A DNA stretch of 64,000 nt from positions 1-64,000 of the forward strand of contig DASZXJ010000030.1 in assembly GCA_035545895.1 (NCBI GenBank). The letters are read 5' to 3'. This document shows, piece by piece, positions 42,098 through 49,764 of the stretch. Origin of the DNA: DASZXJ01 sp035545895 (lineage in GTDB: Bacteria; Planctomycetota; Phycisphaerae; Tepidisphaerales; Tepidisphaeraceae). Both the position numbers and the translations under genes were made by a program. The notes under the pieces are model-generated. The model worked only from the letters and a program-made list of their open reading frames with translations. It was not told the origin of the DNA and ran no database searches. Every line of letters begins with the position of its first letter. Positions within the stretch are counted from its first letter, which is position 1.

Positions 42098-43117
42098 ATG
42101 CTCGTTTTGGGAATCGAGTCGACCTGCGATGAAACCGCCGCCGCCGTCGTGCGCGATGGCACCGAGGTTCTCAGCAATGTCGTCGCTACTCAAACAGAGC
42201 TTCACGCGAAATATCGTGGCGTGGTCCCTGAAATCGCCAGCCGCGCGCACATCGAAAATATTCTGCCGGTGATTACCGAATCGCTGGAAAAATCCGCTTG
42301 CGGCTTAGCGCAACTCGACGCCATCGCAGTCGCGCATCGTCCAGGATTAATCGGCTCACTCCTCATCGGCGTCACAGCCGCCAAAACACTCGCCTGGTCA
42401 CTGAACAAACCACTCATCGGCGTCGATCATGTTCATGCGCATCTATACAGCGTCCTGCTCGACCAAAACGGCATAGGCCCGACACTGCCTGCCCTTGGTC
42501 TGGTCGTCAGCGGAGGGCACACGGCGATGTACGATGTGCAAAGCTGGACCGATGTTTCGCTGATCGGTTCGACGATTGACGATGCCGCTGGCGAAGCCTA
42601 CGACAAAGTGGCTGCGATTTTGGGGCTTGGTTATCCCGGCGGGCCGATCATCGATCAACTTGCGCAAACAGGCGAGCCTCGTGCGATTCAGTTTCCCCGC
42701 TCGATGCTCGGTCGCGAATCGCTCGATTTTTCATTCAGCGGCCTGAAGACTGCGGTGCTGTATCATGTGCGCGGAGTTCCCGGCCGTGGCGATCAGCCGG
42801 CGCCGATGACCAAGCAGCATTTGCATGATGTCGCGGCATCGTTTCAAGCCGCGTGTATCGATACGATCATTGCCAAATTGCGACGCGGAGTTGCCCGCAT
42901 TGGCGCGAAATCGATCATCGTCGGCGGCGGTGTATCCGCCAATCGCGGACTTCGCACGGCTCTTGCCAATTTCGACCTGCCGGTATTTTTTCCAAAAATC
43001 CAATATTGCACGGATAATGCAGCCATGAGCGCGGGTTTGGCGTATCTGCTGTCGGAGCAGGGCGGGACAAGTTCGCTGGATCTGGATGCGATCACCTATA
43101 GTCAGTTCAAGATATGA
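42098..43117 (+). CDS. tsaD: tRNA N6-adenosine threonylcarbamoyltransferase TsaD
   Basis: Adds threonylcarbamoyl to A37 of ANN-decoding tRNAs, with TsaB and TsaE. The 339-residue protein has the N-terminal LGIESTCDETAAAVV, the metal-binding VDHVHAHL, the GGHTAMYD nucleotide region and the VGGGVSANRGLR motif. The ATG at 42098 follows the S41 stop by two bases; the frame extends two codons to a TTG. The stop overlaps the nnrD start (ATGA), so translation is coupled. TsaB, TsaC and TsaE are not in the window. Confidence 0.96.
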   Translation: MLVLGIESTCDETAAAVVRDGTEVLSNVVATQTELHAKYRGVVPEIASRAHIENILPVITESLEKSACGLAQLDAIAVAHRPGLIGSLLIGVTAAKTLAWSLNKPLIGVDHVHAHLYSVLLDQNGIGPTLPALGLVVSGGHTAMYDVQSWTDVSLIGSTIDDAAGEAYDKVAAILGLGYPGGPIIDQLAQTGEPRAIQFPRSMLGRESLDFSFSGLKTAVLYHVRGVPGRGDQPAPMTKQHLHDVAASFQAACIDTIIAKLRRGVARIGAKSIIVGGGVSANRGLRTALANFDLPVFFPKIQYCTDNAAMSAGLAYLLSEQGGTSSLDLDAITYSQFKI

Positions 43118-43968
43118 ATCGAATCGTTACATTGTCTCCGCTGCCGGATCGACCGCTTGAAGGTCACAAGGGATTGTTCGGCCGAGTGCTGGTGGTTGGG
43201 GGAAGCGATTCGATGATCGGCGCGCCCGTGCTCGCGGGAACAGCAGCCCTTCGGATGGGTGCGGGGCTCGTGCAAATCGCGATGCCGCGCGCGGTGCTCG
43301 CGACCGCGATATCGATCACGCCGGAACTGATCGGCTTGCCGCTCAGCGCGACCTCGGCTCGCCAGTTACTTACCGCCGCCGAAGCCGCCGACGTTCTCGC
43401 CATCGGTCCCGGCATGGGCACGTCATCCGCTGCCCGATCCCGCTTGATGCAGTTGATTCGTTTGGAAAAGCCCGCTGTGATCGATGCCGATGCGCTCAAC
43501 CTTCTCGTGGTTCAAAAGCAGTGGCCCAGGCAATTCAAGCTGGATGCCGTCCTGACCCCGCATCCGGGCGAAATGAAACGCTTGGCCAAATTGTTTGGCC
43601 GTGCAAATGTTCCGGCAGATGATGACGGCCGAATCGAAATCGCTCTGCTTGCCGCCAAAAAGTTTGGCCAGATCGTCGTTCTCAAGGGCAATCGCACGAT
43701 CGTCACGGATGGCAAGCAGGTTTATGTCAATCGCACCGGCGATAGCTCACTGTCCAAAGCCGGCACCGGCGATGTGCTCACCGGAATCATCGCATCGCTG
43801 ATCGGTCAAAAAATGAATCGATTCCAGGCCGCCTGCACCGGCGTGTGGTTGCACGGAAAAGCCGGAGAAATCGCGGGGCAATCGCTTGGCAGGCGAAGCG
43901 TGCTGGCTCGCGATGTCATTGATTCATTGCCGCGGGCAATTCGTGTCTACGAATCTCAAGCCGGGTAA
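43114..43968 (+). CDS. nnrD: ADP-dependent NAD(P)H-hydrate dehydratase (YjeF C-domain type)
   Basis: Repairs NAD(P)H damaged by hydration, using ADP. The 284-residue protein is the ribokinase-fold C-terminal domain of YjeF alone: LVVGGSDSMIGAPVLAG, AIGPGMGTSSAA, DADALN, LTPHPGEMKRL and the anion hole KAGTGDVLTGII are all visible. The N-terminal epimerase domain that makes the fused NnrDE form is absent, so the epimerase must be elsewhere. It overlaps tsaD by four bases and ends before a hairpin at 44004-44034. Confidence 0.94.
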   Translation: MNRIVTLSPLPDRPLEGHKGLFGRVLVVGGSDSMIGAPVLAGTAALRMGAGLVQIAMPRAVLATAISITPELIGLPLSATSARQLLTAAEAADVLAIGPGMGTSSAARSRLMQLIRLEKPAVIDADALNLLVVQKQWPRQFKLDAVLTPHPGEMKRLAKLFGRANVPADDDGRIEIALLAAKKFGQIVVLKGNRTIVTDGKQVYVNRTGDSSLSKAGTGDVLTGIIASLIGQKMNRFQAACTGVWLHGKAGEIAGQSLGRRSVLARDVIDSLPRAIRVYESQAG

Positions 43969-44003
43969 ACGGAGATTTCATTTGGTGGGGTCGCGCATTT
44001 CAT

Positions 44004-44034
44004 TCTAAAGCGCCCCGCAAGCGGGGCCGCTAAA
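44004..44034. terminator. GC-rich hairpin between convergent genes
   Basis: AGCG-CCCCGC-AA-GCGGGG-CCGCT forms a near-perfect stem. CTAAA lies on the left flank and TAAAC on the right, so TTTAG appears on either strand beside the stem. It is between the convergent nnrD and coiled-coil genes, so it probably acts as a bidirectional terminator. The same TTTAGC-edged design occurs at other palindromes in this window. Confidence 0.5.
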
Positions 44035-44038
44035 CAAG

Positions 44039-44749
44039 TTACACCGGCTTTTGATTCATCAGCATGTAACCGATGACGCACACCGCAGCCAGCGCGGAGA
44101 TCGAAAGAAAGATCGCCACCGCCAGCATGGCTGTGAACCGGGTTCCCTGACGATGCAGGATCTGTTCGAGCTGGTCATCGCGCGAGCTGATGCGGTCGCG
44201 CATCTGTTCCAGCACCTGAGTGCCAGCCGTCGAGTTGCGGGTGACGCTTTGCAGCGCCGATCCCAGATTGCTCAGATTGGAACTGATGGCTTCATCGGTC
44301 TGGCGGATGGTTTCGACGCGCTCGCGAATTTCATCGATTGATTCTCGCTGCGCGCCGTCCGATTGGCTCATCTTTTCGAGAATCTCGCCCAACCGTTCCT
44401 GCTGGATATTTTGTTGTTCGAGCTGCGTATGAATGGCCCGCAACGTTTCGCCATGAATACGACTGCTTTCAGGAATGGCGCGCAAGGCTTCGGGCAGGTG
44501 AGCCAGATAGCCGACCAGTTCATCCTGTTGCTTGGACTGGTTTTCAAGTGTCTGTCGAATGGCGGACATCAGGTCGGTGAGCGTGGTGAACCCATCCTGC
44601 AGATGTTCGATGGCTGCATCGCGCCGTGCCCAGGGACGAAGAAACGTGCTTCGCGGTTCGATTGCAGTGGAATCGCTCAAGGGCAGATCGCCATTGCTGC
44701 GACGAAAGAAGTTGCCGATTTTGGAGAAGAACGTTTGTTGATCGCTCAT
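44039..44749 (-). CDS. Coiled-coil protein with C-terminal membrane helix
   Basis: A 236-residue tail-anchored protein of unknown function. Residues 50-200 are rich in heptads with Gln/Glu/Arg (LENQSKQQDELVGYL, ETLRAIHTQLEQQNIQQERL, RDDQLEQILHRQGTR), predicted coiled coil; residues 206-230 are hydrophobic (AMLAVAIFLSISALAAVCVI) and form a single C-terminal membrane helix with a short tail. The N-terminal 40 residues (FFSKIGNFFRRSN) are amphipathic. The ATG at 44749 has GGAGGCGATC just before; a longer frame to 44884 runs into the repeat upstream of btuF and is rejected. Its gene and btuF are divergent. Confidence 0.7.
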   Translation of the reverse strand: MSDQQTFFSKIGNFFRRSNGDLPLSDSTAIEPRSTFLRPWARRDAAIEHLQDGFTTLTDLMSAIRQTLENQSKQQDELVGYLAHLPEALRAIPESSRIHGETLRAIHTQLEQQNIQQERLGEILEKMSQSDGAQRESIDEIRERVETIRQTDEAISSNLSNLGSALQSVTRNSTAGTQVLEQMRDRISSRDDQLEQILHRQGTRFTAMLAVAIFLSISALAAVCVIGYMLMNQKPV

Positions 44750-44843
44750 GATCGCCTCCATGCCCAAGGCCCGCGGCGTGGTTTGACACCTTTGACGCCC
44801 AAATCTACCATCCGCGCCGGAAATTCCAAGCCCGATGAACACG

Positions 44844-44972
44844 AAATCCCAATGACCAATTCTCAATGACCAACAAAGCATCAAACCCTAATGACCAATT
44901 GCAGCGTAACGGTTGCTCCTTGGTCCTTGGTCATTTGTTGGTCATTGGGATTTGGTCCTTGGTCATTTGCTG
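44844..44972. repeat. Inverted repeat of TTGGTCATT units at the start of btuF
   Basis: AATGACCAA-type units occur three times at 44850-44898, and TTGGTCATT-type units three times at 44928-44969. AAATCCCAATGACCAA (44844-44859) pairs exactly, 16 bp, with 44938-44953; CAATGACCAACAAA (44864-44877) pairs exactly with 44934-44947. The element therefore can form a long hairpin and it contains the start codon and the signal-peptide codons of the next gene. Confidence 0.65.
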
Positions 44973-45801
44973 CGGTTGCAACCGGCCTCAAAGCCAAACT
45001 GTCTTAGCCAAATTTCCGACAGTGGCGTCCCTTGTTCCTGCCGCGACCGATCTGATCGTCGGCATGAGCGCGGCCGATCATCTGGTGGCAGTGAGCAGTT
45101 GGGAGACCAACCGACCCGAAATCCAGCAACTTTCGCGCGTGGGGGATTACCAGACAACCGACTGGGAAAAGCTCGCCGAATTACGGCCCGACATCATGGT
45201 CGTTTTCATGAACGCCGACCGCCTGCCGCCGGGGCTCACTCAGCGGGCGGATGATCTGCACATCAAGCTGGTGAATCTTCAATCCAGCGGGTTGGAACGG
45301 CTGGACGATGTGTTCAAGACGAGCCTGCTTCTCGGCGATCTAATCAAGGAGCCTCAGAAGGCAGCCGATCTGTCGCGCAATATCCGCGCGCAGCTTGATG
45401 CCGTCGCCAAACGCGTATCCAACCAACCAAAAATTCGCACCCTGATTGCTCGCGATGAAGAAGGCTTTGCTCTGATAGCAGGCGATACATTTATCGATGA
45501 TCTGCTGACCATCGCCGGTGGAACCAATGTGGCCGGGAATATCGGCAGGCGATACCCCAACGTCGATCGGGAGCAAATTATTGAAATGTCGCCGCAGGTC
45601 ATTATTCAACTGATCCCCGATGCGACGCCGCAGGTTATCGAGCGGGCGCGGAAAACATGGGAGCAGCTTCCCGATCTGCCAGCCGTTCAAGATAAGAAGG
45701 TTTTCATCCTGACCGACTGGTATGTGATACAACCTGGTTCACACGTCGGTGATCTGGCGACAAAATTTGCGGATATCCTGCACCCGGCCGCTGCCCCATG
45801 A
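44866..45801 (+). CDS. BtuF/FepB-like periplasmic substrate-binding protein
   Basis: Substrate-binding protein (311 residues) of a metal-chelate ABC importer. The mature part has the family phrases VASLVPAATDLIVGM, RVGDYQTTDWEKLAELRPDI and the C-terminal lobe with SPQVIIQLIP. The class binds cobalamin, haem or ferric siderophores; the substrate is not shown. Residues 15-38 (CSLVLGHLLVIGIWSLVICC, then GC) are a hydrophobic N-terminal segment ending in Cys residues, a candidate lipoprotein signal, although the lipobox is not canonical. This segment is encoded by a dispersed inverted repeat. The stop overlaps btuC by four bases. Confidence 0.83.
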   Translation: MTNKASNPNDQLQRNGCSLVLGHLLVIGIWSLVICCGCNRPQSQTVLAKFPTVASLVPAATDLIVGMSAADHLVAVSSWETNRPEIQQLSRVGDYQTTDWEKLAELRPDIMVVFMNADRLPPGLTQRADDLHIKLVNLQSSGLERLDDVFKTSLLLGDLIKEPQKAADLSRNIRAQLDAVAKRVSNQPKIRTLIARDEEGFALIAGDTFIDDLLTIAGGTNVAGNIGRRYPNVDREQIIEMSPQVIIQLIPDATPQVIERARKTWEQLPDLPAVQDKKVFILTDWYVIQPGSHVGDLATKFADILHPAAAP

Positions 45802-46811
45802 AACCGTGGAATTTCAAACAGCTTCTCTTCACACTTGGCGCGAGTGTCGCGATCTGGTTGATTCTCGCGACAGCGTGCCTTTTGGTCGGTTCCGGCTCCG
45901 GCGGGTTTTGGCCAGTGAATCCGGTTATTAGGCAAATTCGGTTTGAGACCGTGCTGATGGCGTCTCTTGTCGGCGCTGCCCTTGCCATGGCAGGTGTTGT
46001 CTATCAATCGATTTTGCAAAACCCTTTGGCTGATCCGTATCTCCTCGGCATTAGCAGCGGCGCGTCGTTGGCAGCCTATCTGTGGAGATTCCCCTTTCTT
46101 AGCGCTGCGGTTATTTCTGCCATTGGCGGGGCGCTTAGTCAGCAGGCATTTACTTTCGCCGGTGCCATCGCGGCAGTGACAATTGTATTTTCACTTACTG
46201 GTGTACGCGGACGACTCGAACCGGTCACGCTTTTGCTCGTCGGCGTGATCGTCAACGCCGTTAATGCATCGATCTATCTCTTGCTCAATGCAATTAACCG
46301 CGACCTGCCCGGCTCCGGCGGGCCCTTGACTTTTCTCGTCGGCGGCATCCCAACGAGTCTCGACCCTGGACAGAAGCAGGCGGCTGCGATCGTCATTGGT
46401 GTAAGTTGGCTGATTCTTTTGTGGCTCAGTGGGCAGTTAAACGTCGCAGTCTTGTCTGAGGGTGAAGCGATGTCTTTGGGTGTGCGAATTCACCGATTGC
46501 GATGGATTGCGTTGATCGTGTCATCGCTGGCCACCGCCTCGGCCGTCGCGATCAGCGGGCCGATCGGGTTTGTCGGGTTGGTGTGCCCGCACCTGGCGAA
46601 ATTATTCGTCGGCCAGGATCATCGAAAATTGTTGCCTGTTTCGACAGCGTTGGGCGCTGGACTGCTCGCCGTCGCCGATGCGGTTTCGCGAAAATTGGCG
46701 GGGCAAAGCGCGGTCGGCACGCAACTGCCGGTTGGTGTGTTGACGGGTTTGCTCGGCGGACCGTTTTTCCTGATCCTGCTGTTTCAATCCAGACGGAGGG
46801 CAGCCGCATGA
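45798..46811 (+). CDS. FecCD/BtuC-type ABC transporter permease
   Basis: A 337-residue polytopic permease of the BtuC/FecCD family, with about ten hydrophobic helices. The phrases QSILQNPLADPYLLGISSGAS, GVIVNAVNASIYLL, and GPIGFVGLVCPHLAKLFVGQDHR are diagnostic; the latter contains the ATPase-coupling loop. It overlaps btuF at its start and the ATPase gene at its end by four bases each (ATGA), so the three are translated as one unit. Substrate is cobalamin, haem or siderophore; nothing in the permease decides this. Confidence 0.92.
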   Translation: MKPWNFKQLLFTLGASVAIWLILATACLLVGSGSGGFWPVNPVIRQIRFETVLMASLVGAALAMAGVVYQSILQNPLADPYLLGISSGASLAAYLWRFPFLSAAVISAIGGALSQQAFTFAGAIAAVTIVFSLTGVRGRLEPVTLLLVGVIVNAVNASIYLLLNAINRDLPGSGGPLTFLVGGIPTSLDPGQKQAAAIVIGVSWLILLWLSGQLNVAVLSEGEAMSLGVRIHRLRWIALIVSSLATASAVAISGPIGFVGLVCPHLAKLFVGQDHRKLLPVSTALGAGLLAVADAVSRKLAGQSAVGTQLPVGVLTGLLGGPFFLILLFQSRRRAAA

Positions 46812-47578
46812 GCTCGCTTCTCTCCGCCAGCGGTATCGACTTCGCCTACGGCAATCGCCCGGTGCTGCGCCAAGCCGGGCTTGAACTCTCATCCGGCCAG
46901 ATTGTCGCGCTGCTCGGTCCCAACGGCAGCGGCAAAACCACTCTCATTCGCGCATTACTCGGTCATCTCCGTGCTTCAGGAACGATTCAATGGGAAGGCC
47001 GAGACTTGCGGAAATGGAATCGCCGGGAATTTGCCCGGCAAGTGACCTATCTCCCGCAATCCCCGACTTTCGAGCCGCAGGACCGTGTGATCGATGTGCT
47101 TCGCCTGGGCCGTGCGCCGTACTGGCAAATCATGGGCATTGAATCTTCGCACGATGGAGAGGTGATCGATCGAATCGCGGCACTCCTGGGTTTGAATGAG
47201 ATTCTGAACAGAAGAATGGACCAGCTTTCCGGCGGACAGCGGCAACGCATATTCCTCGGGCGATGCCTCGTTCAAGAGCCGGTTGCCATGCTTTTGGATG
47301 AACCCAGCACCTTTCTCGATTTGAAATACCAGGTCGAACTTGGGCAATTGTTGAGGAGATTGACCAGCGAAAGCAAGCTTGCGGTTTTGATGGCATCTCA
47401 CGATCTGAATTTCGCTGCAAGCCTTGCCGATCAAATCATGCTGCTCAAAGACGGCGCGGTCGAACGCACCGGCTCCCCCGGCGATGTCTTGCAAGCGGAT
47501 GTACTGGCCAACGTCTACGGCGTGGAAATGGACCGCATCGATCATCAGGGCAAGCCGTTTATTGTGACGCGCATTTAA
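46808..47578 (+). CDS. ABC transporter ATPase (BtuD/FecE type)
   Basis: A 256-residue ATPase. Walker A is GPNGSGKTT (near 38-46), Q-loop YLPQSPTF, signature LSGGQRQR, Walker B AMLLDEPST and the switch His in ASHDLNF. It completes the metal-chelate importer BtuF-BtuC-BtuD. The ATG at 46808 overlaps the permease stop; an in-frame upstream extension inside the permease gene is rejected. No cobalamin riboswitch was recognised before the operon, and no TonB-dependent receptor gene is in the window. Confidence 0.93.
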   Translation: MSSLLSASGIDFAYGNRPVLRQAGLELSSGQIVALLGPNGSGKTTLIRALLGHLRASGTIQWEGRDLRKWNRREFARQVTYLPQSPTFEPQDRVIDVLRLGRAPYWQIMGIESSHDGEVIDRIAALLGLNEILNRRMDQLSGGQRQRIFLGRCLVQEPVAMLLDEPSTFLDLKYQVELGQLLRRLTSESKLAVLMASHDLNFAASLADQIMLLKDGAVERTGSPGDVLQADVLANVYGVEMDRIDHQGKPFIVTRI

Positions 47579-47774
47579 TCCAGGGCGGCTTTCAGGTGAC
47601 TGTCCACAACTCCGGCGTTAGGCTGAGCCGATCAGGTGCTGTTGGAGGGCTCGGGAGTGGTTGGCAGAAAAATACGAAACCGTTCAACAATTCGTGACAG
47701 CCATGCGCGTTGGCGATGAGATATGTGTGCCTTGACGCGCAAGTGTGAAAGCGCAACAATCGCGTCGTCAAACA

Positions 47775-48353
47775 ATGAGCAAAACCATCAATCATCGTGC
47801 TTTGCAACCGCTGAAATCGCGGTTCAGTGACATCAAGTTCATGGTCGGGCAGTTTCGCGACATGACGACCGTCGTTGTGCCGCGCGAGCGAATCGCGGAC
47901 GTCTGCACGTTTCTACGCGATGATCCGCAGTTGCAATATGAGATGCTCGTCGAGCTTAACGGCGTCGATTATCTGCACTATCCCGGCGCGACCCATCGCT
48001 TTGCCGTCAACTATGGCCTGCTTTCAATTTCGAACAACGACCGATTGTGGTTGAAGGTCTTTTTGGATCCAACGCAAGACACGTCGCCAAAACACGATGT
48101 GCGAGACGAAGATGTTCTCGAAAAAGGAGATCCGGGATTAAAGGTGCCCAGTGTCTGCGGAGTCTGGCCGGGCGCAGAATGGATGGAGCGCGAGGCGTAC
48201 GACATGTTTGGCTTCATCTTCACCGGCCATCCCGACCTGCGGCGGCTTTTGACGTGGAACGGATATGGCAGTTATCCGCTGCGCAAGGATTATCCGCTTC
48301 GCGGCGTTGGCGAGCGCGAAGATTACAAGATCGTGACGCGGCAGGGGGCGTAA
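47775..48353 (+). CDS. nuoC: NADH-quinone oxidoreductase subunit C
   Basis: A 192-residue complex I 30-kDa subunit, part of the peripheral arm that holds the quinone-end clusters. Family motifs visible: YEMLVELNGVDYL, the SVCGVWPGAEWMEREAYDMFG signature region, and DLRRLLTWNGYGSYPLRKDYPL at the C-terminus. In most bacteria nuoC lies between nuoB and nuoD; here it is alone, with an ABC operon before and toxin-antitoxin remnants after. The ATG at 47775 is chosen; a GTG extension to 47745 adds ten basic residues. Confidence 0.9.
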   Translation: MSKTINHRALQPLKSRFSDIKFMVGQFRDMTTVVVPRERIADVCTFLRDDPQLQYEMLVELNGVDYLHYPGATHRFAVNYGLLSISNNDRLWLKVFLDPTQDTSPKHDVRDEDVLEKGDPGLKVPSVCGVWPGAEWMEREAYDMFGFIFTGHPDLRRLLTWNGYGSYPLRKDYPLRGVGEREDYKIVTRQGA

Positions 48354-48364
48354 GAAGCATCTTC

Positions 48365-48484
48365 ATGCGTTTCGACATAGACGAGGCCATTAACATCCAG
48401 AATGTTGGCGGAAAAGCCAAACCATATCAGGTGCGTCAAGTCTTAAAGCTGGTCGAGCGATATAATCTGCAGATAAAGGAATAA
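48365..48484 (+). CDS. Very short ORF, possibly a toxin remnant
   Basis: A 39-codon frame (MRFDIDEAINIQNVGGKAKP, then KLVERYNLQIKE at the C-terminus) directly after nuoC and three bases before the hicB remnant. The order, a small gene then hicB, would match a degraded hicA, but the sequence has no HicA motif and no His-containing core. It may be a fragment or chance frame. Confidence 0.25.
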   Translation: MRFDIDEAINIQNVGGKAKPYQVRQVLKLVERYNLQIKE

Positions 48485-48487
48485 GAT

Positions 48488-48705
48488 ATGAAGGACTGCC
48501 ACATTAACATCTTCTACAGCAAAGAGGATAAGGGGTATATCGCGGATATTTCGGATTTTTCTTCTTGTTCAGCATTCGGAAGCACGCCACAGGAAGCGCT
48601 GAAGCAGGTTCAGATTGCCAAAACTGGTTGAAAGCAGCGCGGTCGGCTCGGAAACGTATCCCCGCGCCGCGGTATCATCCGGCGATCTATCAAACTGCCT
48701 CCTGA
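48488..48705 (+). pseudogene. Frameshifted HicB-like antitoxin remnant
   Basis: From the ATG at 48488 (AAAGGA upstream) the frame reads CHINIFYSKEDKGYIADISD and QEALKQVQIAKT, typical of the HicB N-terminal fold, then ends at a TGA at 48629-48631. A change of frame at about 48624 restores WLKAARSARKRIPAPRYHP and then AIYQTAS up to a stop at 48703-48705, matching the usual HicB C-terminus. A small deletion has therefore split one gene. No intact HicA partner is beside it. Confidence 0.65.
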
Positions 48706-48726
48706 TATTTTCACGGAAATAGCGCA

Positions 48727-49710
48727 ATGAAATATCGTCCCTTCGGCCGTACGGGTTGGAATGTTTCCGAGGTTTCCTTCGGCGCGTGGGCTATTGGTGG
48801 TTCCTGGGGAACTGTCGATGATTCCAACTCACTCGCTGCCATGAATAAGGCGATCGATTGCGGGATGAACCTCATCGATACCGCCGATGTCTATGGCGAT
48901 GGGCGCAGCGAGCGATTGATCGCCCAGCTTAAGCGAGACCGCTCGCGCGATGCGATTCACGTCATCACCAAAGCGGGTCGAAGGCTTAGCCCGCACAATG
49001 CGGATGGATATAACCGGGAAAATCTGACCGCATTCATCGAGCGTAGTCTCAAGAATCTGGCAACGGATTGCCTTGAACTCGTGCAGCTTCATTGCCCGCC
49101 TTGGGAGGTCTATTACCGCCCGGAAGTGTTTGGCGTGCTCGATGATCTCGTCAAGCAGGGCAAGATTCGATTCTATGGCGTGAGTGTTGAAAAGGTTGAA
49201 GAAGCGATCAAAGCCATTGAGTATCCCAATGTCCAATCTGTTCAGATCATCTTCAACATGTTCCGTCATCGACCGGCTGAGTTGTTTTTTGAACAGGCGA
49301 AGAAACGAAAGGTCGGGATTTTGGCGCGTGTGCCGCTCGCCAGCGGCATGCTGTCGGGAAAGATGTCAATGCAGTCGCAGTTCGCCAAGGACGATCATCG
49401 CAATTTTAACCGTCATGGCGAGGAGTTTGACGTCGGCGAGACATTCAGCGGAGTGGACTACGCAACCGGTCTCAAAGCTGTCGAAGAGTTGAAACCTCTG
49501 GCGCCCGACGGCGCGACGATGGCGCAACTGGCGCTGCGATGGATACTCATGTTCGATGCCGTAAGCTGCGCGATTCCCGGTGCAAAGAATCCTGAGCAAG
49601 CCCAAGCCAATGCCAAATCTTCCGATCTGCCGACTCTTGGCGAAACCGTAATGTCGAAGGTTGAGCAGGTTTACAACCAGCAAATTCGAGCGCAAGTGCA
49701 CCCCAGATGA
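48727..49710 (+). CDS. Aldo/keto reductase
   Basis: A 327-residue NADPH-dependent oxidoreductase with an (alpha/beta)8 barrel. The Tyr of DTADVYGDGRSE is the catalytic acid, Lys in VITKAG and Asp43-type acid complete the tetrad, and the cofactor loop VPLASGMLSGK and the C-terminal ALRWILMFDAVSCAIPGAKN fit the family. The subgroup resembles the YajO/Tas kind. Substrate unknown. It precedes nadB by 54 bases in the same direction. Confidence 0.9.
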   Translation: MKYRPFGRTGWNVSEVSFGAWAIGGSWGTVDDSNSLAAMNKAIDCGMNLIDTADVYGDGRSERLIAQLKRDRSRDAIHVITKAGRRLSPHNADGYNRENLTAFIERSLKNLATDCLELVQLHCPPWEVYYRPEVFGVLDDLVKQGKIRFYGVSVEKVEEAIKAIEYPNVQSVQIIFNMFRHRPAELFFEQAKKRKVGILARVPLASGMLSGKMSMQSQFAKDDHRNFNRHGEEFDVGETFSGVDYATGLKAVEELKPLAPDGATMAQLALRWILMFDAVSCAIPGAKNPEQAQANAKSSDLPTLGETVMSKVEQVYNQQIRAQVHPR

Positions 49711-49764
49711 TAAATCGGTCGAAATTGCGCGAATGGCAATTCGAGCCATATAATCACGCTCGGC

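Noticed and set aside
44700..44866. Possible cobalamin riboswitch before the BtuFCD-type operon
   Set aside because: No B12-box-like sequence was recognised; the region is filled by the inverted repeat and the start of the divergent gene.
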